Source of the DNA: Oceanobacillus alkalisoli
GTDB taxonomy: Bacteria; Bacillota; Bacilli; Bacillales; Amphibacillaceae
Assembly (NCBI RefSeq): GCF_021556485.1
Contig: NZ_JAKGBW010000014.1
Location: 45,750 to 109,749 of the forward strand
Length of the DNA: 64,000 bases
Direction of reading: 5' to 3'
The notes under the pieces: generated by a model
Told to the model about the DNA's origin: nothing
Databases searched by the model: none
Seen by the model: only the letters and a program-made list of their open reading frames with translations
Shown: in pieces, positions 17,852-27,148 of the stretch
Layout of the letters: every line of letters begins with the position of its first letter
Position numbering within the stretch: position 1 is the stretch's first letter
Translations under genes and position numbers: made by a program

Positions 17852-19273
17852 TTAAATATTTACTTTTGTTTCTTCTATTTTAATGCCCTCGTAGCATGAT
17901 CCAAAAGGAAGAGCTGGAACAAATTCACCGTCTCCTTGTTGTCCGATAAACTCCCCTTTATCTACCATTAGTTTCCCTCTCAAGAATACTTGCTCCACTT
18001 TTCCTTTTGCTGGCATATTTTCATAACAGTTATAATCTACACCATGTAGACTAGTTTCGTTAGAGATTGTCCACTCAACTTCTGGGTTAAAAATAACCAG
18101 GTCTGCATCAAGCCCTACCCCAATATGACCCTTTTTATGATCCAGTCCATTGATTTTCGCAGGAGAAGTTGCAAAGACATCCACCAGTCGCTGTTTTGAA
18201 ATCTTGCCAGTGTTGACACCATACGACCAAAGAATCGACAATCTATCCTGTACTCCTGGGGCACCATTAGGAATATTAGTAAAGTCATCTTTACCCATAT
18301 GCTTTTGGTATTCCCAATTAAAACCGCAATGGTCAGAGCTAACTGCATTTAGCCATCCTTTATTAATTGCTTCCCATAAAGCTTCCCTGTCTTCTTCTGT
18401 ACGAAGAGCAGGTGAGAGTACATATTTCGCTCCTTCAAAATTAGGTCTTGCTAGATCTTCCTTATCTAATACAAAATATTGAGTACAAGACTCTCCGTAA
18501 ACCGGTACCCCTTCGTTATAAGCTGTTCGAATCGTTTCCATGACTTCTTTGGCGCTTACATGAACAATATAAATTGGCGAGTCGGCCATTTTTGCTAAGT
18601 TAATTGCCCTTTGCGTGGCTTCCTTTTCAACTAAAACTGGTCTAGTTTCCGCATGGTAGTATGGTGATGTATTTCCTTTTTCAATACTTTCCTTTTGTAG
18701 CGCATCGATTACATCTGCATTCTCCGCATGAACCATGACTGTAACGCCAGCATCTTTAGAAGCCTTTAAAGCTTTAAAAACAGCTTCATCATCACTATGG
18801 AAAGGTAATCCTTTATAAGCCATGAAAAGCTTAATTGTGGAAATACCTTTGTCAGGAAGAGTTGGAATCTCTTTGAATAATGCCTCAGTAGGATCACATA
18901 CTACCCCATGGAATGAATAATCCACCATTGCAAATTTTGAAGCCTCTTCTTTATCAAATTTTTCTATTGTCTCGGCCATACCTTTTCCTTGTTCTTGATT
19001 TACAAATTCTACAACTGTCGTAGTCCCCCCTACTATTGCAGCATTTGAAGTTTCAAACCCTCGTACTCTTTCGCCCTTATAATCAAAAGAATAATGAACG
19101 TGCTGATCTACTCCACCTGGAAGTATATACTTACCTGTTGCATCAATAATAGTATCTGCATTAATAGATAGATCTTTTCCTACTGCCGCTATTTTCCCAT
19201 TTTCAATGAGCACATCCCCTACAAACTCATCTACCGCAGTAACAATTGTTCCATTTTTAATAAGTTTAGTCAT
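17852..19273 (-). CDS. hydA: Dihydropyrimidinase / D-hydantoinase
   Basis: A 473-residue cyclic amidohydrolase of typical length (about 460-480). It opens dihydropyrimidine or 5-substituted hydantoin rings to N-carbamoyl products using a binuclear metal centre. Ligand motifs are complete: DQHVHYSFDYKG (HxH), STIKLFMAYKG (carboxylated Lys), MVHAENADV, IYIVHVSA and SSDHCGFN (Asp). The start is an ATG preceded by AGGGGGAAAT. The M20 gene upstream would hydrolyse its carbamoyl product. Confidence 0.93.
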   Translation of the reverse strand: MTKLIKNGTIVTAVDEFVGDVLIENGKIAAVGKDLSINADTIIDATGKYILPGGVDQHVHYSFDYKGERVRGFETSNAAIVGGTTTVVEFVNQEQGKGMAETIEKFDKEEASKFAMVDYSFHGVVCDPTEALFKEIPTLPDKGISTIKLFMAYKGLPFHSDDEAVFKALKASKDAGVTVMVHAENADVIDALQKESIEKGNTSPYYHAETRPVLVEKEATQRAINLAKMADSPIYIVHVSAKEVMETIRTAYNEGVPVYGESCTQYFVLDKEDLARPNFEGAKYVLSPALRTEEDREALWEAINKGWLNAVSSDHCGFNWEYQKHMGKDDFTNIPNGAPGVQDRLSILWSYGVNTGKISKQRLVDVFATSPAKINGLDHKKGHIGVGLDADLVIFNPEVEWTISNETSLHGVDYNCYENMPAKGKVEQVFLRGKLMVDKGEFIGQQGDGEFVPALPFGSCYEGIKIEETKVNI

Positions 19274-19548
19274 AATTATTTCCCCCTAATATTATTTAAT
19301 TAATTAATAAAAAATATCAATTGGCAAATTTAACTGATAATAACACATCCCCCTCGATTTTCTCCGCTTTAATGAGATAACTTTCAGTCATTTTAATCGG
19401 GAGTCTTACCATCTAAATAACCTAAGTGTGAATAGACATAGGGTTTTTTTGATCCCCCGACTCAAACTCCTCCAACACTTTATTTAAAACTAAAGAAAAA
19501 TAAACCAATAAATTTACATTATCCAATCATCGAGGGATCTTGAAGATC

Positions 19549-20796
19549 TTAAACATAACGAAGTACTGTTTCCAATAACACTTCTGTTCCCAATGATATA
19601 TCTTCTTCGCTTGCAGATTCATCTGGTTGATGACTGATCCCATCCTTACAACGGACAAAAATCATTCCTATATCCGTAATTTCCGCCATAGTCATGGCAT
19701 CGTGTCCTGCGCCGCTTATCATGTATGGTGCCTCAATTTCCATAGCGTTGCATACTTCATGAATCTTTTCGACAACATCCTTGGAACACGGTACTGGATC
19801 AATCTTTATTTCACTTAGCACCTCAAACGTCAAGTCTCTTTTTTCACAAATATCTTTTGCTCTATCAATAATTCTCTGATAAGAATTTTCTCTTCTACTG
19901 AGATTTTCATCCCTTAAATCCAGTGTAAACTCCACTTCCGCAGGTATGATATTGCTTCCACCGGGAAATGAGCTGATTTTACCGATCGTACCAACTATCT
20001 TGGAATCGGGATCCTCCTTGCAAACCCTTTCAATTTCAGAAATTATTTCACTCGCTCCCGTCATTGGATCCTTACGCAAATACATCGGGACTGTACCTGC
20101 ATGTCCAGGAATCCCTTTAATACGGAAAGTTGACGATCTGGGACCTGCAATAGCCGTAACAATTCCTATAGGATTATCATTGCTATCCAAAAAAGGACCT
20201 TGCTCGATATGCATTTCAAGGAAAACACGTATCTCCTCTGGATATCGAATAGATTCATTCATCTTATCGGGGTCAATTCCAAAACCAAATTGCTTTAGCG
20301 CGTCATATCGGGTTATTCCTGCATGATCCTTCTTGGATAAGCTTGAATCGTCAAGATTTCCGACCATTCCTCTACTTCCGTAAAGAATATCATTGAATCT
20401 AGAGCCTTCCTCTTCACAAAAGGCCACCACCTCAATCGGGTGATCATGGAGGATTCCTTTCTCTTTCATAACATGAACAACTTCAATTCCAGCTAAGACC
20501 CCGATCACACCGTCAAACGACCCTCCATTTCGTACAGAGTCAATGTGTGAACCCAACATAACAGCAGGAAGGTCAGGAATTGCCCCTTCTTTACGCCCTA
20601 TCATGTTTCCGAAGTTATCGTGTCTGACTACAAGGCCTGCTTCTGTCATCCATTTTTTTACCAGTTCTTGCGCTTTTTTGTCTTCCTTACTTAATGCTAC
20701 TCTCGTTACTCCACCCGAATCAGTCTTTCCTATTTGACTCAATTTTTTAATTCTGGAAAAAACCCTTTTTTTATTTACCCTTCCGACTTTCAGCAT
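19549..20796 (-). CDS. Zn-dependent N-carbamoyl amino acid hydrolase (M20, HyuC/AmaB type)
   Basis: A 415-residue M20 enzyme of the allantoate amidohydrolase / N-carbamoylase branch, which cuts N-carbamoyl amino acids, beta-ureidopropionate or allantoate to free amino acid, CO2 and ammonia. Metal and catalytic motifs are MLGSHIDSVRNGGSFDG, VVAFCEEEGSRF, LEMHIEQGPFLD and SGAGHDAMTMA. The start has a perfect AGGAGGG site. Dihydropyrimidinase follows downstream, giving the two consecutive steps of hydantoin or reductive pyrimidine breakdown. A sigma-54 promoter lies 110 bases upstream. Confidence 0.9.
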   Translation of the reverse strand: MLKVGRVNKKRVFSRIKKLSQIGKTDSGGVTRVALSKEDKKAQELVKKWMTEAGLVVRHDNFGNMIGRKEGAIPDLPAVMLGSHIDSVRNGGSFDGVIGVLAGIEVVHVMKEKGILHDHPIEVVAFCEEEGSRFNDILYGSRGMVGNLDDSSLSKKDHAGITRYDALKQFGFGIDPDKMNESIRYPEEIRVFLEMHIEQGPFLDSNDNPIGIVTAIAGPRSSTFRIKGIPGHAGTVPMYLRKDPMTGASEIISEIERVCKEDPDSKIVGTIGKISSFPGGSNIIPAEVEFTLDLRDENLSRRENSYQRIIDRAKDICEKRDLTFEVLSEIKIDPVPCSKDVVEKIHEVCNAMEIEAPYMISGAGHDAMTMAEITDIGMIFVRCKDGISHQPDESASEEDISLGTEVLLETVLRYV

Positions 20797-20905
20797 ATTA
20801 CCCTCCTGTACGTTTATTTTAATATCACTTCCTCCTACCGGTTTATTTTGAAGTGCGTGGCTTTCCGATTAAGAAGGTAGCAATATTAATGGCCTCACGT
20901 ATTAG

Positions 20906-20923
20906 ATGCAATATCCATGCCAA
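20906..20923 (-). promoter_or_regulatory. Sigma-54 (-24/-12) promoter
   Basis: On the minus strand TTGGCAT, five bases, TTGCAT matches the -24/-12 consensus TGGCAC-N5-TTGCA except for the last base of the first block. The GG-to-GC spacing of ten is exact. It points at the N-carbamoylase gene, giving a leader of about 95 bases. The neighbouring gene encodes a sigma-54 activator, which strongly supports the call. Confidence 0.85.
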
Positions 20924-20964
20924 CTTTAAAAGTTTGCTATAAAGGGAAAGGTTCAATCAAACAA

Positions 20965-21082
20965 ATTGCAATAATGCATTTTTCAGACAATTAATCGATT
21001 TATCCTGTTTTACAAAGAATGATAGACCCACCTGCTGAGCGCATATTTCAATCAACTTCATAATAAATTGCGAAATCGCAAT
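20965..21082. promoter_or_regulatory. Two candidate activator (UAS) sites
   Basis: A 16-bp palindrome with ATTGCG/CGCAAT arms around AAAT lies at 21067-21082, and a weaker relative (ATTGCAATAATGCATT) at 20965-20980. They lie about 145-160 and 40-60 bases upstream of the -24 element, the usual distance for enhancer binding by a sigma-54 activator. Both share ATTGC half-sites. Binding by the adjacent regulator is inferred. Confidence 0.45.
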
Positions 21083-21094
21083 GCTATTGCAGTA

Positions 21095-22762
21095 TCACAA
21101 CTTTATATTAAGTTTTTTGACTTTACGACCGAGTGTGGAGGGGTGGATGCCTAATTTAATACTTGCTTCTTTTAGATTTTCACTATCTTTAATCGCCTCT
21201 AAAATTAAACTTTTCTCGTACTCATCTACAGCAGATTTTAATTCACCCACTTCTTTTAGAGTTGGAAATGGATTGACTTTTTTAATATAGCTTGGAATAT
21301 CCGTAAACGTTATTTCAGAATCGGGTACGGTAATAACTAATCTTTCCAAAAGATTTTGTAATTCCCTAACGTTACCCGGCCATTCAAACTCAACAAATAA
21401 ATCGATCACATCTTTACTAATTGTTTTTGATTGTCCATATTTATGATTAAATTCCTCCAAAAAATGATTGATTAAAAATGGGATATCCTCTTTTCGTTCC
21501 GTGAGAGGGGGAATGGTTATTGGAATAATATATAATCGATAAAACAAGTCTTGACGGAAATCCCCAGCCTTGACCATCTTTTCGAGTTCACGATTTGTCG
21601 CAGCAATAAATCGGACGTCGACATTTACTGGTTTAGTTTCTCCTATGGGGATGAACTCCTTCTCTTGCAACACCTCTAATAACTTTGTCTGTAAATTCAA
21701 TGGTAATTCACCAATTTCATCTAAAAAAAGCGTTCCTGAATCGGCTGCTTGTATGAGACCTTTTTTTCCTTCTTTTTGGGCTCCAGTGAAAGCCCCCTTA
21801 GAATATCCAAAGAATTCCGATTCAATCAGACTTTCAGGTATGGCCCCGCAATTAACCCTCAAAAAAGGGGACTTGCGTCGATTACTCATTTCATGTATTT
21901 TCTGGGCCAACACTTCTTTACCCACACCTGTATCACCCTGAATAAGAACCGTCGTATCAAATTTTGAAACTCTCTTCACTATTTCAAGTACTTTTTCCAT
22001 GGATCTCGACTTAAAAACCATTCGATTGTTATTTTCTTTCTGTTTGTTTAGCTCTTCTTGATAATAAAGAAGAAGACTTTTTGTATCCTTCAATTTCTCC
22101 TTTAAATCGGATACTTCTGTTATATCTTTGGAAAAATTAACCACCTTTTCAATCTCACCATTTTTATCTAAAATAGGATATCCATTCACGATAAGACTCC
22201 TATCTGACTTCGTAACTTGTTGAACGGTCACTCTTTTCTTTTCAGTTAGCACTCTAACACTGGAAGAAAAGCTAACAATCCCTTCTTTTTCGAGATTATA
22301 TACACTTTTACCCACAAATTCTTCTTTCTTCATTCCCATAATTTTTTCACACGCATTACTTACCCTTTGAATAATTCCTTCTTTGTTAATAATAGTTACT
22401 AATTCTCCACTTAAATTCATAACCGCTTCTAATTCTTGTTCTACTATTAATTGTTTAGAATTACTTGCTAAAAAACGCTGCATATCCGATAATGGAAAAA
22501 TTATTATCAGACCACGATTATTATCAAAATAACACTCGTAGAATACAAAATTAGAATACTCTTCATAAGAGACAAATCCCGTTTTAAATGTTTCGGTAGT
22601 CGATAATATTGTGCTACTAGGAAAATAATATCTTATAGATTTATAGGTCTTAGTTATATTGAAATGTTCAATGCTAAAATCATTAGCATATATAATCTCA
22701 CCTTTCATATCTATTAGAATTAATCCAAAGTCATTAATTGACTGTAAGTGTTTTGATAACAT
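21095..22762 (-). CDS. Sigma-54-dependent transcriptional activator with PAS domain
   Basis: A 555-residue activator. Residues 1-100 form a sensory region, a PAS domain lies at about 110-215, then a short coiled linker. The AAA+ domain has Walker A GDTGVGKE (276-283), the sigma-54-contacting GAFTGA (323-328) and Walker B TLFLDEIGE (344-352). A Fis-type helix-turn-helix ends the protein (LKEASIKLGIHPSTLGRKV). It probably senses a substrate or intermediate and drives RNA polymerase-sigma-54 at 20906-20923. No receiver domain is present, so it is not a two-component regulator. Confidence 0.93.
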   Translation of the reverse strand: MLSKHLQSINDFGLILIDMKGEIIYANDFSIEHFNITKTYKSIRYYFPSSTILSTTETFKTGFVSYEEYSNFVFYECYFDNNRGLIIIFPLSDMQRFLASNSKQLIVEQELEAVMNLSGELVTIINKEGIIQRVSNACEKIMGMKKEEFVGKSVYNLEKEGIVSFSSSVRVLTEKKRVTVQQVTKSDRSLIVNGYPILDKNGEIEKVVNFSKDITEVSDLKEKLKDTKSLLLYYQEELNKQKENNNRMVFKSRSMEKVLEIVKRVSKFDTTVLIQGDTGVGKEVLAQKIHEMSNRRKSPFLRVNCGAIPESLIESEFFGYSKGAFTGAQKEGKKGLIQAADSGTLFLDEIGELPLNLQTKLLEVLQEKEFIPIGETKPVNVDVRFIAATNRELEKMVKAGDFRQDLFYRLYIIPITIPPLTERKEDIPFLINHFLEEFNHKYGQSKTISKDVIDLFVEFEWPGNVRELQNLLERLVITVPDSEITFTDIPSYIKKVNPFPTLKEVGELKSAVDEYEKSLILEAIKDSENLKEASIKLGIHPSTLGRKVKKLNIKL

Positions 22763-22980
22763 AATTTAAACTCCTCCTCTTCGGAATATTCATTATTTAT
22801 AGCCAGTAAATCCTTTTACCATGTAATTATTAAGTTCATCACTACCTTTTCTATTATCACAAACATAGGTGTTACTATCTGGAAGTCCATAGCGTAGAAG
22901 CCCTCCTCAGTTAAGTATTTGTTTCATTTATAGCTGGTATAGGCAGATTTTCCCGCCCCTTATATACCGCTAAATATAAA

Positions 22981-23010
22981 AAGGGAGCTCGGCTCCGATG
23001 CCCAGCTCCT
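22981..23010 (-). terminator. Hairpin terminator, minus strand
   Basis: GGAGCT pairs with AGCTCC, with an inner GGC/GCC stem across a C-C mismatch, followed on the minus strand by CCTTTTTATA. No obvious minus-strand gene ends just before it, so it may end a short RNA or rbsK read-through. Confidence 0.6.
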
Positions 23011-23118
23011 TCTATACATCTATTATTAACATTTTTTCTCGCTCCGTCAATCTATATTTACTTATAATTCCCATAATTTAAATAAGAAGAAATTCCAAAT
23101 AACTTTTACCCTCAGAAT

Positions 23119-23256
23119 TTGTCTAATTTCATCTTCAATAATATGATTCCTTCAAAATAGATTTCCTTCACGATGTTCTTTTCAATCTTAAGTTTTCTAC
23201 AGGTATGTATTTACGGTTGCCCTGGAGCCGGAGCTTGTTTAGGTAACTCTATATAA
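23119..23256 (+). other. Possible small transcription unit: promoter plus 27-codon Cys-rich frame
   Basis: TTGTCT, 17 bases, TATGAT forms a good sigma-A promoter at 23119-23147. A frame of 27 codons starts at the ATG at 23173 and stops at 23254-23256, directly against a terminator. The peptide has a hydrophobic start (MFFSILSFLQ) and a Gly/Cys tail (CIYGCPGAGACLGNSI). There is no visible ribosome site before the ATG, which argues against translation. It may instead be a small RNA. Confidence 0.25.
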
Positions 23257-23305
23257 AAAACCAACACTAGGAATCGGTTAAGACTACTGGTGTTGGTTTT
23301 TTATC
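23255..23305. terminator. Bidirectional terminator
   Basis: AAAACCAACACTAG pairs with CTGGTGTTGGTTTT with one G-T wobble, flanked by A-runs and T-runs on both sides. It can end the small plus-strand unit and minus-strand transcripts from rbsK. Confidence 0.8.
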
Positions 23306-23541
23306 TTTCGAATCATCGTTATTCGTTAATAATGAAGTCACTTAAGAAAGTAAAGTTTTATCGCATAGGGCTGTTCTTATCAACCTTTATGATAAAAAGC
23401 TTTGGACTACTTTACATGTGCTAAACAACTACGCTCTTCCATAGTTTAATGTATAATAATAGAAATGCTATGTAAATACAAGACTTAGATCCTACATTTT
23501 TAATACTTTCATTTCATTAATTTAGATGGACTATAAGCATT

Positions 23542-24453
23542 TCAAGCAATTACTATATCCTGTTTTCCGTTTTTATAAAGAAAGTTTCTGATCTCATCGA
23601 TAGTTGGCATTCCACCTTGTGCCCCTAGCTTTGTAACAGACAAGGCTGCTGCTGCATTTGCAAATTCACAAGCCGTTTGCAAATCATATTTTTGACTTAT
23701 TGCATAACCCAATGCTCCGTTAAACGTATCACCGGCACCGGTTGTATCTACAGCTTTAACCGGGTAACTAGATATTTTAATCGTATCATTTCCATCAAAA
23801 TAGAGAACTCCATTTTTTCCTTCTGTTACGATTAGTTTCTGAGGATATTGTTCTAAACTCATTTTTCCATCTGATAATAACTGAGAAAGCTCTGATTGAT
23901 TAGGTGTAATATAATCCGCATGTTCAACTAATGAAGAGGGAAGTTCTTGAGCGGGAGCTGGATCTAGGATAAATGTAGTACCATGTTTATGACAAAGTCT
24001 AGCAGTTTCGACTACAGATTCAACAGGAATCTCTAGTTGGGCAAGCACAACGTCACTTTCAGAAATTTGTTTTTCGAACTTTCGTATATAATCAGGCGTT
24101 ACATATTTATTGGCCCCTTGCACAACAATAATATCATTGTCTTGGTCCGCTAAAGTAACTACTGCTACACCTGAAGAAATATCGAGTAACGGTTCTACCC
24201 CATCTAATACAACATTTTCTTTCTCTAGAAATTTTAATAAATTGGAACCAAATGTATCTTCTCCAACCCTTCCAATCATGTGAACCTCTGCACCAAGACG
24301 CGAGGTAGCAACAGCTTGGTTAGCACCTTTCCCACCTGGAATAATTTGAAAGTCTTTTCCTAAGATTGTTTCACCGGCAGCGGGGCGTTTATAAGCACTC
24401 ACCACCAAATCCATATTTATACTTCCAACTACTGAAACTACTGGTTTCTTCAT
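23542..24453 (-). CDS. rbsK: Ribokinase
   Basis: A 303-residue PfkB-family kinase of ribokinase length, phosphorylating ribose (or deoxyribose) to the 5-phosphate with ATP. Both PfkB signatures are intact: GGKGANQAVATSRLG near 40 and AVDTTGAGDTFNGALGYA near 240, with the catalytic Asp in GAGD. It starts 15 bases after the LacI-type regulator, so the two form one operon. The nucleoside transporter further upstream suggests ribose released from nucleosides as substrate. Confidence 0.92.
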   Translation of the reverse strand: MKKPVVSVVGSINMDLVVSAYKRPAAGETILGKDFQIIPGGKGANQAVATSRLGAEVHMIGRVGEDTFGSNLLKFLEKENVVLDGVEPLLDISSGVAVVTLADQDNDIIVVQGANKYVTPDYIRKFEKQISESDVVLAQLEIPVESVVETARLCHKHGTTFILDPAPAQELPSSLVEHADYITPNQSELSQLLSDGKMSLEQYPQKLIVTEGKNGVLYFDGNDTIKISSYPVKAVDTTGAGDTFNGALGYAISQKYDLQTACEFANAAAALSVTKLGAQGGMPTIDEIRNFLYKNGKQDIVIA

Positions 24454-24468
24454 GATAAATCTCCTCCA

Positions 24469-25443
24469 TTACGATCTAGTCGTACCTCTTTCCATAATTG
24501 TCGTTGGCATTTCATATAATAATTTTTCCGGTTTATTACCTTGAATTATTTTTATTAATAATCGAGCAGCTACTGCCCCCATGTCATAGATAGGCTGGGA
24601 TACCGTTGTTAATTCTGGATATATAAATTCTCCAAAAAACGAACCATCGAATCCGGCAATTTGCAGCTCCTCAGGTACCTTAATTCCTTTTTTTAAAGCT
24701 ACCTTTAAAAATCCAGCTGCAATCGTATCATTACTACAAAAAATTCCATCTACACCCGTATGCGTTTCAAAGAACTGCTCGGCTTTTCTTTCAGCATCTT
24801 TCAGCTGAAAATCCGCTTCACTTATCGTATAGTTAACACTCTTCCCTTCCACGGCATCAACAAATCCCTGATAACGCGCTTCAGAAGAAGATATGTTTTT
24901 AGGACCTCTAATATGGGCAATATTTTTTACACCCTTTTGCAATAATAATTCAGTCAATTTCTTAGCCCCGTTATAATTATTTGAAACTACGGAAGGAATG
25001 GACGTATCTCCAACACGGTCCAGAGCAACGATTGGTATGTTTAGATCGGAATAAAACTGGGACTCATGGGACTGTGTAGCAATAATAATGCCATCTACAT
25101 ATTTTTCTTTAAACAAATCAATATATTTCATTTCTTTTTCCGGCTCTTGGTCTGAATTGCAAAGTACAACTCGGAATCCATACATCATCGCAACATCTTC
25201 CACAGCCCTTGCCAATTCCGGAAAAAAAGGGTTAGTTATATCAGGAACAATAAGACCAATCATATTTGAAGTTTTATGATAAAGCGATCTTGCTATCGAA
25301 TTAGGTTTATAATTTAACTTTTCAATTACACCTTTTACTTTTTTCAATGTTTCTTCACTAACATAACCATTCTGATTAATGACCCTGGAAACAGTTGCTA
25401 CAGAAACACCCGCTTCTTCTGCCACTTCTTTTATAGTAACCAT
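24469..25443 (-). CDS. LacI family transcriptional regulator (RbsR-like)
   Basis: A 324-residue LacI-family repressor. The ATG at 25443 is taken as start because it gives the standard N-terminus (VTIKEVAEEAGVSVATVSRV); a GTG twelve bases earlier is possible. The hinge (YKPNSIARSL) and a periplasmic-binding-protein-like effector domain follow. It is directly upstream of rbsK, which it probably controls. It is also the only regulator near the operators at 28.3, 29.3 and 30.6 kb and so a candidate for those sites; CcpA is the alternative. Confidence 0.9.
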   Translation of the reverse strand: MVTIKEVAEEAGVSVATVSRVINQNGYVSEETLKKVKGVIEKLNYKPNSIARSLYHKTSNMIGLIVPDITNPFFPELARAVEDVAMMYGFRVVLCNSDQEPEKEMKYIDLFKEKYVDGIIIATQSHESQFYSDLNIPIVALDRVGDTSIPSVVSNNYNGAKKLTELLLQKGVKNIAHIRGPKNISSSEARYQGFVDAVEGKSVNYTISEADFQLKDAERKAEQFFETHTGVDGIFCSNDTIAAGFLKVALKKGIKVPEELQIAGFDGSFFGEFIYPELTTVSQPIYDMGAVAARLLIKIIQGNKPEKLLYEMPTTIMERGTTRS

Positions 25444-25455
25444 ACAAACCCCCAC

Positions 25456-25759
25456 TTAGCTTGACCCTGCATATACATGAAGTAAAATAGGGTCATTGTT
25501 TATCCTCTATTATAAGCTATATATAATTATAAAACATTATTGCAATTCTCTATCTTATGAATACGTTTTGATTCAAGATATATTTAAATTTCTTTTCATG
25601 TTTTGAGTGATAATCCCTATCACTTTGATTAGGTAGTGATAGGGATTTGTTAAAACCGTACAATTCACTCACTGGGTAAGTTTGGTTTTTAAGATTGTGT
25701 CAGAGTATGACTTAAAAAGACAAAATACTTTTCGCCTAGCTATGGTGCAATTGTTTCTC
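25456..25759. other. Intergenic region with an inverted repeat
   Basis: A strong inverted repeat at 25612-25647 (AATCCCTATCACT and AGTGATAGGGATT, 10-base loop) lies past the end of the nupC gene. It lacks a T-run on the minus strand, so it may be a weak terminator or a protein site. Nothing else is evident. Confidence 0.5.
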
Positions 25760-27010
25760 TTAAAAAAGAAACATACCTGCAATCGCACCATTTAAACAAG
25801 TTGCTAAACTACCTGCAATCATAGCTCTCATCCCTAACTTTGAAGCATCTTTTCTACGTTCCTTAGCGAGTCCGCCAATTGTTCCGATTTGAATAGCTAT
25901 AGACCCAAAGTTACCGTAACCAGCTATTGCGAAACTCAGAATCATCCCAGTTTTAGCTGAAATATCATCAAACATTGGACCTAGTCCAGCAAATGCAACA
26001 AATTCATTAATCACGATTTTTTGCCCGATAAATTGTCCGGCTAGTACCGCTTCTTCCCACGGCACTCCTAAAAGAAAGGCGAATGGGGCAAGAATAAACC
26101 CTAAGATCGTGTCCATCGTTAAGTTTTCAATACCGAATATATTTCCTACTAAACCAAATCCGGCATTAATTAAAGCAATGAGGGAGATAAAAGCCAACAA
26201 CATCGCTGTAACAGAGATGATAATATTCATTCCTGTCGCAGCACCACTAGCAGCAGCATCAATAATGTTAGATGGTTTTTCTTCTCCAAATATTCCATCT
26301 CCCGCTTTTGCATCTTCATGATCCGACCCATTTAGTATTTCTTCCATTTTTTCTTTTGTATGTGGCAGCATTATTTTTGACATGATGAGACCGGAAGGCG
26401 CTGCCATAAAACTTGCCGCCAACAAGTATTCGAGTGGAATTCCTAATAAGGAATACCCAACTAGCACTGCACCAGAAGTAGATGCCATACCCCCGACCAT
26501 TACTGCGAATATTTCCGAGTTACTCATCTTATTAATGAATGGCCTGACCAATAATGGTGCTTCCGTATGCCCAATAAATATATTCCCTGCAGCTGAGATG
26601 GATTCTGGCTTCGATGTATGCAATAGCTTAGATAAAAAGCCTCCAATAACATTAATAATCCACTGCATAATTCCTAAATAATACAAAATAGAAATTAAGG
26701 AAGAGAAGAACACAATTACCGTTAACACTTCTAGCACAAAGATCGTATCAGAAGCATTTTGGACGATTGGGCCAAATAGAAAGTCAATTCCTTCATTTAC
26801 GAACGAGATAATACTTTGGACACCTAATGATAGTTCTGTTAATACAGTTCGACCAATCGTAGACTTCAAAACAATGTAAGCGAACACAAATTGAATGATT
26901 AAACCAATGATAATTGTCCTTTTATGAATGTTCTTTCTATCTTTACTTAAAATAAAACCGAATCCTAAGATACTGACTACGCCTAGTAGACCCCACAGTA
27001 TATTTAACAA
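25760..27010 (-). CDS. NupC/CNT family concentrative nucleoside transporter
   Basis: A CNT-family carrier of about 416 residues that imports nucleosides with a proton or sodium. Family motifs are NIFIGHTEAPLLVRPF, GGMASTSGAVLVGY and KIVINEFVAF. The start chosen is the TTG at 27010, which follows AAGGGTGAG and aligns with the usual CNT N-terminus; the frame continues to 27052 without a ribosome site. Together with ribokinase downstream it suggests nucleoside use, with the phosphotriesterase-like gene next to it on the same strand. Confidence 0.88.
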   Translation of the reverse strand: MLNILWGLLGVVSILGFGFILSKDRKNIHKRTIIIGLIIQFVFAYIVLKSTIGRTVLTELSLGVQSIISFVNEGIDFLFGPIVQNASDTIFVLEVLTVIVFFSSLISILYYLGIMQWIINVIGGFLSKLLHTSKPESISAAGNIFIGHTEAPLLVRPFINKMSNSEIFAVMVGGMASTSGAVLVGYSLLGIPLEYLLAASFMAAPSGLIMSKIMLPHTKEKMEEILNGSDHEDAKAGDGIFGEEKPSNIIDAAASGAATGMNIIISVTAMLLAFISLIALINAGFGLVGNIFGIENLTMDTILGFILAPFAFLLGVPWEEAVLAGQFIGQKIVINEFVAFAGLGPMFDDISAKTGMILSFAIAGYGNFGSIAIQIGTIGGLAKERRKDASKLGMRAMIAGSLATCLNGAIAGMFLF

Positions 27011-27148
27011 GTTTCTCACCCTTATCATTTTTTTATATAAAAGGTTGTCCAAAATTCTAGCTCTTCTATTTGTATCTCTTAATCCTCCAAACGATATAGT
27101 ACAATAATTATTCCAAAATGAAGCAAAGACAGATAAGAGGAAGATTGA

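Larger units (their letters stand above)
22763..23541. other. 779-bp intergenic region with two hairpin terminators
   Basis: No recognised protein gene. It holds a minus-strand terminator at about 22981-23010, a plus-strand promoter-like pair at 23119-23147, a 27-codon frame at 23173-23256 and a second terminator at 23255-23305. The remainder (22763-22980 and 23306-23541) shows nothing I can name. Confidence 0.5.
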
